Translations under genes and position numbers: made by a program
Shown: positions 15,001-27,000 of the stretch, piece after piece
Position numbering within the stretch: the stretch's first letter is position 1
How the letters are laid out: the number at the start of each line of letters is the position of its first letter
From: Antedon mediterranea
Lineage: Eukaryota > Echinodermata > Crinoidea > Comatulida > Antedonidae
Direction: 5' to 3'
Assembly: GCF_964355755.1 (NCBI RefSeq)
Contig: NC_092679.1
Location: forward strand, 14,810,932-14,874,931
DNA length: 64,000 nucleotides
Notes under the pieces: model-generated
The model's input: the letters and a program-made list of their open reading frames with translations, nothing else
Database searches by the model: none
Told to the model about the DNA's origin: nothing

Positions 15001-18000
15001 ACAGCTTAATGCACGTTTTGTGACATTTGTTGTCATGAATGAATTCTTCTAAATGTAAAATCTAAAATAAACTGATGTTATACTTATTCTTATATGAACA
15101 ATGATGCTAAACGTTGAAATCAAAGAATAATTGATGTGTGTTGTCACAATAACTCGCCTGGTTGTGGGGACTAGCCCATTGAGTACCAAGGAAAATACAG
15201 TACTGTGGATGGCTTTCCCAGAGTGCAGTCAACTCTCCCAATACCAGACACTCTGAAACCCTGTGAAACTATTTTTCTTGAGCGTCCAAAACTTTTTCCT
15301 CCATTATAACACATTTAGACTTTCCAGACGACCAGACAACTAAACTGACATAGGTCAGCTCAAGATATGTGTTATTGGGAGAGCTGATACTAAGCTAGTC
15401 TTATACTAATTACAGGGTGGATTCAGGATTTTTTAAACAGTGCTAGCACATAATATTACAGTCTGTCAAAAATAGATATCAAAAAGTAGTTGACAATTTC
15501 ATTTTAGTCTTCAAAAGGGGAGCATACACATGGTAAACCTGAATTTAATCATCAAAATAATTTGTAAAGGTTGTATCATTGCACGTACCTATGCACGTTA
15601 AACAAAACATTACACACAAGAAAAAATCTGTCGTAGACAGAAGAATTTGTGCCATAGTTATCGGCACTGACATGAGGCAGGGGAGAAGAATGTTGTTAAA
15701 AAGATGTCCTCTACAGTCCGCTAAATAAATCTCCACCATTTTATTATTATAGTCACCCATAAAGAGCAAATATATTTTTTTAAAGAATTTCTTTTAAATG
15801 AACAAACAAGATAGGGTGCTACAACTGATTTATTTAAATACTATTGTATAATTTTGATAAATATTATTCTATAAATTTGATAAATATTATTTTACATCAC
15901 ACTATTACATTTCACTCTCACTTTCATTGTATATTCTTTCTTTCACTAGTTGCTAGCATAATATCAATATGGTACAATAGCAGATGTTTTAATATAATTA
16001 TGAATTCAATCAGTTTTTCAATTGATAACGTCAATGTGTGTGTACTGAATATACAATACAGTTATTTTAGGTATATACTGCATAGCGCAGATAGGTGTAA
16101 ATAATGGATGGTTAAAAAATGAATGCACCAAAAGTAGGCTCACAACCATGAAAGATCAATTTTCTCAAAACTGCTTTAGTTTGCCATTGTCATAGCATTC
16201 TTGGAAATAAGTCCAAAGAACACTCAATTTTGTACAAAATCTAGTTGTTTAGGTATTGTTTGTGAGAGTACACTATATTAGTAATAAATACTGTCTTAAG
16301 TAGAAATTTCTTTGAGTTTAATTTGTGCTGTACTAATCCAAAAACAGTTTATTTCAGCAAAGTTAACTTTTGCCTATAGATATAACCATCATTACTGTAC
16401 ACACATGATGAAGAAACTACCGTGTGTATGTATTTGTACTGTATGTAGTATAATTACCATCAGTTTTCCTATATAAGCATGAAAAGGCTAGTCACATACT
16501 ATGATGAATTGATAGCATGAGTTGCATTTTTAATCGGTAAAATTGTGGTTAGCTAGTACATGACATTTTATCGGGCATTGAAAATAAAAGATATTTCATC
16601 AAAAAATTTACTAAGAATTAATATTAAGAAATATTATATTTCTTTTATATACAAATTGAGTAGGCTGTGTTGCACATTTTCTCTGATTGAACTGTACTTG
16701 TCGACGGTCACATTTACGTTACTTTACCTTGTGATTTTTTTTATTCGATTTTTATTTATTTATTTATTTTTCTTGTTTATAAAGTGTTTTCATACAGTAC
16801 TTCTTGAGATGATCCTGACTCAATTTTCATAGTAAAGTCACCTGTGTAGTGTTTTTAATAGTCGCAATAAATGTGTTGAGAGATTACCCAAGTTTTATAT
16901 ACAAAATTAAAGCTATTTTGACTTGAAAACCTAATTGTTAAGCTCACTATCAAATTTTATGTGACAAAACAAGCACGAATGTGCGATACTCGGGGTACAG
17001 CAAAAGAAGCTGTAATGACGTCATAAGACCGGATGTAACGTCACATACACATCAATAACCTTGCTACCAAATACGGCTATAGGGTACCATCTTCGAGACG
17101 TGATATGGCTGCATCCGGTTTGAAATTTAAAAATCCGGCTCTATAGCTTTGAGGACATGTCCCTGTAGTATATTCATGCCAAATACCAGCTCAATACTAC
17201 AATGAATAAGGAAGGAGTAGTACTTTATAAATCGCACTTTTTACTCAATAGTGTCCAGATGGAGGAGGAGCAGAAAATGAGCAAGTTCTAGACTCGGGTA
17301 CCCTGAGTAAAAATGTGATGTAGCTATGAACATGATGATATATCACTACTATATTTGGGTATATCACTACCATATTTGGTCACATCACACTTATTCTGAT
17401 AGTGTAGACAGAGCTTTACAATGTCTATTAACAATCAATACAGCTTCCTGTTTGAGGTTTTCAAATACAAGTTTGAAAGGAAAACAGAAATAGTCATGCG
17501 GTTTGAAGTTGATATTACACTGAATAGACCAATTTAAGACTTGTACAAAAATCATTAATGACACAGTGAACGATTCTAGGGCTTGTCAACAATTTTGTTG
17601 AAAAATATATTTAAAAGAAATAGTCAGGTTTTGCCAGCAAGATCTCCTGGACTAAATTGCTCTAACCAGTATTAAAATGGTGTAAAAAAAATATGTAAGA
17701 ATATTATACTATCAAACAACAGTTGGGGCAATAAAACATGTACTCTTACTATTTAGGAACCCCAACATTTTGCCAATACCCCCTTTTATTTCAAAAAATC
17801 AATGAAAACCTTTTATGATCAGAAGTACCTAAATGAATCATAATGTTTATAACTTGGCTCTTACAAACCACAGTAAACACCTTAGCCACCCATCAAAACT
17901 AAGTATAAAGACGAGCTTACCAAATACAGGAGTGGTCCTACCTACAAACAACAAGATTCCAAGTTTTTATTTTATATCCATGACTTTCTCTCACTGGAAT

Positions 18001-21000
18001 TTTGTCAAATACAAAGCTTTTGTGCTTACTTTTTTATTAGCAAATTCTTTCTATTACTGAATATAAGGTATTAATAGTATTTTGAATTAAATATATGCAC
18101 TTGCTTCTTTACAATACTATTAACTGAAGTACAGTAGAAAGAGCTTTAAATCTTTTATTTGTAGTAATTTTCAAGCACTGTGTTGCGAGTGATTAAACAC
18201 ACACTATCGTATTAAAGACCACAACAAAAAATTTTGATCATCATTGGAATTTAAGTTATTATAGAAGTTTTGCTTTTCTTACTAAACAATACTTTTGCTA
18301 ATAATAGGAAACAGTAGATTAACTTGAAAAAGTAAATGACTGAATGCACATCAAAATACACATAATTGTGACAGAAGGATTATTTAAATTTTGAGAAATA
18401 CCACCAAGAGGTCTTGCATCATTGAAAATTGGTTAAATACAAATGTTTTGTATCTCTTCTTTCATTTATCAATAATAGATAGATTTACTTTAGTATAACA
18501 AATAAAACCTCAATGAAATTCTAAATCTAATCCATTGTTTGAAAGTTTACATGGTATTAAAAGAATGCTAGCAGTAACCACACTACATGTAATTGAATAA
18601 AGAACATCATCTACATCATTTTAAAATCAATAATTGTATAAAAAATCATGAAATGTTATCATTATTAACATTAATCTTAGGATAAATTGTCAAGGGCAAT
18701 GAGTTACCCCACAGTTAAGTGTACTGGAAAATCCTAGGTATAAGGCACTAAACAATTATCCTATAGTACCCATCACAGTAACTATTACAAAACAACAATT
18801 TAAATACACAGTGAAAAACACTTAAAAAGAGGTCTTACATGGCAAATTAATAGGACACATGATACAGTTCACTGAGCAGACATAAGGGGGGTAATGTGGC
18901 TGGTAATGCATTACAGCATGGGAATTAACAACAGCCAAGGGCAATAAGGCAACAAGGGAAAAGTGAGATCATAAGGTTAAACAGGGTTACAACATGTCTG
19001 TCTGACCATGTCTGACTGGCTACAGAAAATTACAAATTTAATGCAAGGAGATCACTATGAAGATATAAAAGAAAAGTTACTATCTAAGGGAATAAAAAAA
19101 CTTTAATTAAGATTGACATGGCTATTTATTTTTATTCAATTGAGTAACTCAAAAATAAATTGGCCGTTGAAAATAGAACCAGTTTACTGTACACATATGT
19201 TTGCAATCCATAATACACAAATTAGTATTACAATAATGTCATTGAAATCTAAAACTATCTGGTATTTATAATTTAATAGGAAATTATTGAAATAAAGTTT
19301 TAGTTTTTCAAAAATTTTAATTGTATACTCTATAAATAACCATAAAAAAATGTAAAATAGTTAGACAACAACAAATACTGTATATTATTGTTCTTGGTCC
19401 TTTCCATAAAAATGATTGTTGATTAAATGTAACAAGTGCCAGGGCATCATTTATAAGGAGCGCCTGCGCGACCGCGCTCCTCCGCGCTCCTCAACAGGCT
19501 TCGAGGAGAGCAATTTATCGCGCTCCTTAATTTTCAAAATAGAGCCTAGCTTTTGACAGTGTTGATTTTTCTGTCAAGAGGCCTAAAAACACGTGGATTT
19601 TAAAAGTTAAAACCAATCTAGGCCTAGGCTAATATATAAGCTAAGTTATAAAGCTACAAGCCTAATGGCAGTCCCTCGTTTTTAAGGATCGCGATCGCAA
19701 TCAACAACCTTCGAAAAGGAGAGCAATTCATCGCGCTCCAGTGCGAGGTACCAACAAAGGGGATTCCCCTGCCTGCGCGCATTCAAGGGCGAGTTTACTT
19801 CATCGCCTCATAGTGCAACCAGTACGGTGTCATAGAAACAGCTCCTTTACAGGAAGATCATGTCCCAACCAATAATTTTTCCCTTTATGTTTTTATGGAA
19901 CGAGTTAATAAAATATATTTAATTTTAAAAGGAAACATTAATATAGGAGGCCTAAATATAATGTTTATTATTTTAAAAAGCTTAGCTGCTGGTTGCTTTA
20001 ATTATGTCATTTTGAAGATGGATTATTTCTTCGAAAGTTCTAACCAATTTTGGTCACTCAAATCCTCCTCAAAACACGTGCTGACGTGTGACGTCAGCAT
20101 CTTCTAGAAGCTCTCTCAGCCCTCCCCTATTGTGCGTGCGCCCATGTGTGACACATGTAAACACGATCAAATATCTTTCTTAATTATTTTAAAATGACAC
20201 TTTGTAACTTATTATCAATATTTTAATGGCTGTTGCATGTTAGAATTGTATAATTTATGAATTGCAGGTAAATACTTTTCAGGTTTTCTGTCTGATTTCT
20301 AGGCCAACAAGCTAGGCTAGAAAAGCTAGGCTAAAGGCATAGTTGGCCAGGACAGGATTCTCCAGGCTCCTGAAACCCAATCTACCCAGGCCATAAAAAA
20401 AAAATTGGCTTGAGTTTTTTTACTGTAGAATAATACGATCCCCACGGAAAATATTTTGTGAAGGTGGGTGTGGGGGATTTTAGGGGAGAGGTACAGTATA
20501 CATTTGTTGTGCCCGGCGGGGGGGGGGGGGGGGGTTATCCCCACCCCTGTCGGGCAAAAAAAATGTGTACAAAAAATTAATAATTGTAATTTTTTTACAT
20601 ATTTACATAAACATTTGAGGAGAGCGATTTAAAATTTTTTCAAGGAGAGCGAATTGCTCTCCTCGGTGATTTGAGGAGAGCGATTTGTTGCTCTCCTGGG
20701 TTTTGCATACGTGATGCCCTGAAGTGCACCATATTGTAGATTAAACAAAATCAATTATTCCTAAATACTAATGCAACAGGAGGTAAGTGAATTGCTCTAA
20801 TTCTAACATGGAATGTTTTAAAACATAATAAACATAATTTCATGATAAAAAACTAAAATGTTCACTAACATTCTAAAAATTGCAGTAGAATGTATCCTCT
20901 TTATTGGGACACCCCCTTTTCAGGGGACACTTTCCCACAAAATGAATGAGGTGCCATATGTTTTAACAATACAACCAACCTATTTAGGAGACACCTCTAT

Positions 21001-24000
21001 CAAAAGGGACAATTAAATAATGGAAAATATGTTTTCACTCTGCAGCCAATGTCTATTCAGGGGGTCACTTTGTGGGTCCCAAATAGGGATTCTAATAGGG
21101 ATTCTAATAGAGGTTCTAATAGGGATTCTAATAGGGGTTTTAATAGGGGTTCTAATAGGGGTTCTAATGTAGCATATGTTATACACATTTGATATGTACT
21201 GTATTTCCTTGAAATTATGTATTTGATTCATGTTATTTATCTACAACGGAAGGAGAATAGCTAGACTTCCTGTAATGGATGCCATACATGTATACTCAAT
21301 AAAAATGGGTTCAGACAGTGAGTTATAATTACTATTCCATGGGTTTATCACAAACTGATATTTGGATATACTATCACCATTTCAACATTTATAGTTAATT
21401 CTTAAAACAAGGGGATACTGTACAGTAGGCCTAGTCACTCTACCAGTCCATGGAGGATAACTCTATGACCAGTCATACCCCTGTGTGATTTTATCAGCAA
21501 GGAATAGCAAATTCTAGCATATTTATCTGGGTTACGGTTACAAAAAGGTTCCAGAATGGTTGCAATACCTACCTAGTGTCAACACCTACTGTATACCTAA
21601 ATTCTACACAAATAAAAAATGTAAACAATTATTTGAATGCTAACCAAAGCAGATTCTTACTGAAAATCAAAACATCAAAATACTGTTAATGTTGTGCAAC
21701 TTACATTATTAGTGGACGGAAGTAGTTTGCGTCTCTTTGGCGTAGTCATCTTTGAAATTCTATTCTAAACATCTACAAAACAACTTGTTATATTGACCAT
21801 TTCATAATAACTGATATTCGAGTTAATCTTTGTTGGTAATATTCTTCCAGTGAGCAAACATTTCTGTGACAACAGATTTCTTATCAAAGTCCAGGGCACA
21901 TATTGATTTATGTACACAACGCGATATGTTGAGCAACAATTGTGATAATGTAACAGATGAACAGTTGAAAATAGACAAAAACACGTACACACAAATCAAG
22001 GTGTTTATTTAAATGTCATAAGGCACTGAAAAAAATCCACTGAAATAGCTGCTACGAATCAACATAGAATATTCCAAAAATAATATTGAGGAAATAGTAG
22101 AAGATGTATCCAAAAATAAAGCGTGTCATCTATTTCTACTTCCACCTAAATACTGTAGTACTATGACACACACACACAGCAGACGAGCGTTAAATACTAC
22201 TACACTACACACACAAGTGGAGAATCCCACTATGCTTTGAATCTTTGAGGTCATTAAGATTATGCAAATCAAGTGAGTGATGACACATCCTGTTTTATGA
22301 TTGGCTGATGATTGTTCTGGTGTTTTGAATGGGTATTTAATTGTTGTTCATTTAATAGCTCAATCAAGCACGGTACGGGTGACACATGTGTACACATTTG
22401 TATTGTATTATTATGATTTTATATTGATTAAGTCAAAAGTGTGAAATTTCCCGAAGTGTAGAAAGTAATACTTAATTTTGCTTGTCATTAATTATTATCA
22501 ATTTGTTATTTATTAATATTAATGTTATACATTTTATAGTTAACATAGTAGCATTGTAATGTGGTTGTTAATAAATATTGTTTGTAGTTTAAGAGAACGC
22601 ACCTTTATGTTACAAAAGCCTATGTTTAATAAATGATTATTATTATACAATTTTAAAAAATACTACCATTTTAAGGACTAAAATATAATTAAAAGCAATC
22701 GGTCTTATTCCACATTCAATGCAATTTGATTTTGAACATCTAGATGTGCTATTTACTTTAAAACTAGCGACTTTAAAAATAGCACAGCATTTTCAATCAT
22801 GTTTAAAAATAGCAACTCTCCACTTAAAACTGAGGTGCTAATTATGTTATACTTTTGCCAAATGAATCACCTTTTAACACAAAATGTTAAAAATACAGTA
22901 ATTTTTTTTTTTCAAGGACTGAAATGAATTGTATTACAAATATATAAAAATTTGTTAAAATTGCTATAAAAATAGAAACATCTAATTTAACATTAAATTA
23001 AAATCAAAATTAAATATCGTACCATGAAATTAGAAAACATACATGAATAAAAAACCTCAAAACATTCACTTATTACATATCTAAAAAATTACTGGGGTAC
23101 CAAATTACACAAAAAAAAAGAGCTAGTGGTGCCTATTAATTATATCCACCATGGTGGGAACTGGAGACGACCTAAGTCTGCTGGTTTTACAATGAGGTAC
23201 TTCTAGAAGGCGGTTGACTCTGAGAGACCGAGCTGGCTTATGAAGAGGGGGAAACATTTCCCTAAACAGCTCGGATTTTAATAAGCCTTCCCCGAAAGAC
23301 AACACCAGTTTGTTTCTTCTCTCTACATACTAATAATGACCTTTTCACAGGTTGTTCTACATATCATATTTATTATTAGATAATTGTATTTAAAAATAAG
23401 GACTGAAAAGCTATTATGGTAAAAAAAACCATCAATGAATAACATATTAGTAGTACTGTATATTCATTCATTAATTAAATTCATTTGGAGTATTTGCTTA
23501 GAACTATCTACTTGGTAGAATATGCATACTGTACAGGTATATTATAAATTAATAAATTAATTATTAATCAACTCAATTAGAACCTCCTCATTTAATCAAC
23601 CATGTTAAACAGTAATTCTCAAATAATAGGTCCTATTTTGAACATCTCTTTCAAAATATTCTGCTGTTTATAGCAAAAATAAAGAAATGTCTTAAAACAT
23701 TTTCATATGTAATGGCTTCTCTTATATTAAACGGAAATTATATTCTTTTATTGATTGCACAAAATAGGAAATACTAAGGAAATTAAATTCAAACTAGTTG
23801 CCATTAATGTAATATTCATACTATTGTCGGCTTGGAGTTGTGTAACAGAAAAAATTATTGTATGTTATTGAATATACGAATATTAGTGGGTTTTTATATT
23901 TAAGAAATATTGTTTTTAAAATGCTTAAAAAAATAATAACGTCTTCTGATAAATTGTATACATTTATGGCTAAAAAGGTCAGCTGTCATGTTATGAATCT

Positions 24001-27000
24001 GTCAGGGGCAGAACCTACTTTACTTACTTAAAAATAATAATTCAAAAGCCTACCTGTTGTAGTTCAGCTTGCTGCTGCAGCATCTCCACATTAAAGCATG
24101 CCTCCTCAGGTGATAACAAGAAACTTGATGCAGCCTGGTTCTTTTCCATCCAATCTTGCATCACCTTGTATTCCTGCACGAGTCGCTCAGCATCGCGATT
24201 AGCACACAAGTTACCTTGTTTATCGCTCAAGTCTTGTTTCAATCTCTCCAGTTTATCTCGGAGCTCTGCTTCTTGCTCCAGTAACTGGTGGCCAAGAGGG
24301 ATGTCTTCTACAACAAGGGTGTCTTCGATGAAGGACTGGATGTCATCCAATTTCTGCAGTTTTCGACTAACTTCCAACAAACGATTCTATAATTTCATAA
24401 CATAATTAATTAGTCAAAGATAACATTTGTGCAATCAAAATGAAATATAATAAATAATATTCAAATTTAGTCCAGAAGTTACAAATATGTCACAGCATAC
24501 CATGGGTTGCTTTCAATATAGCATAGTCTTTAGATCATATCTTATGATATCGTATGGCTATGTCCTGATAAAACCTGTATTGTTAATATTTTTAAACACA
24601 TATTACTAGCAGCCCAGTCATGCCTAATCAGGGACTTTTTATTTATAGGTCCATGGCTACCTGCTAAAAATATTTTTTCACACTACTAACATCTATTTAT
24701 ATAAGTAATTGTATTATCCAAATTGTGATACTCACCTAAACTAAAATATATCATGAAAAGTAAATGTTACAATACTGAATTAAACATATTCACAAGCACT
24801 GCATAAAATGGAAGGGTATCCCCTGAGAATCTACAACAACAGTTTATTCTATTGAAATACAAATAGGATTTTAGCATTCATTCATTATTCATATTCTACT
24901 GGTATTTAATAGATTAATTGTTAAAAATTCAATCATTTGTTTATTAAGCTAGCTATTGTTAAGAGTGATCAGATCAGGTCATCTGTCATGCTCTGCTATC
25001 ATCCTTTTCAATTTATTTTTTTCTAAAGATTTAATACGATTTATTATAATAAATACTTTATGACTAGCTTGTTCATAATATACAATCCACTCTCCCAATA
25101 CCAGATTCTCTGAAAATCAGAAAGTCTCCCAAAACCAGATTATGTTAAGGTCCCAACTTCTCTTTAAACCATTAGAATTACCAGCATTTCTAGACAAATT
25201 AGACCATCCCAAGCATGTACAGAATATGGAGAGCTGAAAGAGTTGCTATCTAATTGAATGTGAACCAAACCATGAAAACCCCAGTGGTCTAATGATTAGG
25301 ACATCTGCATATCAAGCAGAAGGTTCCAGTTCTGAATCTTGGTGTAACTATCTATGTAACCTATCTTAACAATTTAATGTATCAGTTTTTTAATATTTTA
25401 GTATAGATAGTAAGTCAAAATCTCAAGTAGATTAATATCGTGTATTTCGCATCTCTCACCTGCATACACAATTCCAATTAGAAAAACAAAAAAATGCTAT
25501 AAATCTACTACACTGGCCCCCAAAACTTTATTGAATTAAAGGAAAACTATAAACTTTTCAGTAGATATGTGATCTTTTTCTGCTGCAACCTTGAATAAGC
25601 CATTGTACTTAATATATACACTTAATTAAGTACTGTATATACCTAGCTTAGAGCTAAATGACGGCTTGGCACGCAACAGGCATTTAGCAAATCACCACTT
25701 ACAGCAATCATGTTTTTATTCTATATTTCTCATTAATCGTATATGGCTAAGTAGTGATTTTACTTCAAAACTCCCTTTCATATCAAATAGAAATACATTG
25801 AGTTTGGTGTAATAAAGTACTTTCATCAATGCATTTGTCATACTGAAAATGAAGGAGATGAAATGATAGGTCTGCGATAAACACATGCTATCATACAATC
25901 ACTCAAAATGGGCGGAAAACTGAAATGTTCATCATTGAAATCAAGAGGAAGATACAAATCAATTTTTGACAGACTACTATTACAACAAATTAGTTCTCTC
26001 CTAATCCTGGATCCATCACTGTTTCCACTTTTCCCAGATTACTGGTAGTGGTAGGCATACAGTATTCTGTTTGGGGCAATGATGTTTATAGATGTGAAGT
26101 TCATATTTTGTCCTTGTAGATCTTTCCTGTTGCAATAATATTTTAATATTTCTAATTTGTCTTTTCTTTACACACCCAATAAGATCTTTAATTTAAAATA
26201 GTACTTAATATTTGGTAAATTAAATCTGAATTTACACATGACTTAAAAACAATATATTACTATTACAGAGGGCTCCCTTTGTAATTCTGTATAAAAGCTG
26301 CTTAGGCAAATTGTTGGTAGAAATTAATTCATGTTAACAAAAATTAATAATCTATGGCAGTGTAATTTATTTAAAGTACATGCTCAATTTGGTCACATTG
26401 TATGCATTGCATTTATGGTAATTGAGATTGTGATGGTGAGGAACTGCTGGTATATCTAGTATAAAGACACAGGAAAGATACATAGAAAAATTACTGTTTA
26501 TCGATTTTATATGCTGTGTCTGTTTCTCAATACTAACTACTGTAAAGCTCTGTCTACACTACCAAAAAATGTAAGGTGTCCATATATGGACATAATGATG
26601 TCATATTACTACTATATTTGGGCACATAGTGTAGACAGAGCTTAAGATACTTTCATTCTTACCTGGTTTTTGATGATTTCCTCCTGTATTCCAGATATAT
26701 CTGGTTCAAGTTCCTCTACTTCCTCTTCATCATTTTCAACATCAAGAGTGGTATTCAATTCTGATATCCAGTCATCAACATCTTGTAAGTCGGATTGACA
26801 TTCTTCGAGTTTACTAACATTCTCCTCATGTTCCTGATGCCTTGTCTACATAATAAATAAACACAAGATTTGTTATCAATAGTAAGATTACTTTTCCCAG
26901 AAACAAACTAGAACCTTCTGCAGGAACCAGAAAATTCCAAATTCACACCCCAAAACTAATAAATAAGTAGTAAATTAAACCACTCTTGTTGAGAAACTCC

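Larger units (their letters stand above)
12154..24053. other. SYNE1: Largest downstream intron (11.9 kb) with alternative first exon and transposons
   Basis: This intron separates e42 from e43 (phase 0). It contains the alternative first exon at 21,705-21,749, a hAT-like element (19,440-20,721), MITE fragments (15,210-15,390; 17,330-17,421; 20,884-21,010), a 12-bp minisatellite (21,084-21,170) and SINE-related pieces (13,706; 14,420-14,490). The remaining short open frames look random. Confidence 0.7.
24387..26662. other. Intron e41-e42 (2.3 kb) with MITE and tRNA-like relics
   Basis: The intron holds a CAGTCAACTCTC-family fragment (25,084-25,240), a tRNA-like relic (25,279-25,350) and a short MITE (26,545-26,643). 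Nothing else is supported. Confidence 0.65.

Noticed and set aside
16560-16832. Plus-strand 90-codon hydrophobic frame as a small membrane protein
   Set aside because: It is a consequence of T-rich intron sequence (TTTATTT tracts); no promoter, splice sites or recognisable family.
17016-17023. Palindromic CRE (TGACGTCA) near a second TAACGTCA as an enhancer
   Set aside because: Two short motifs in an 11.9 kb intron, in a block that may itself be repetitive, are not enough to support a regulatory call.
21013-21231. Minus-strand frame with TPIRIPIR repeats
   Set aside because: It is the translation of the 12-bp minisatellite at 21,084-21,170.
25279-25350. Functional tRNA gene
   Set aside because: Acceptor stem mispairs and T loop is abnormal; best read as a SINE or tRNA relic.
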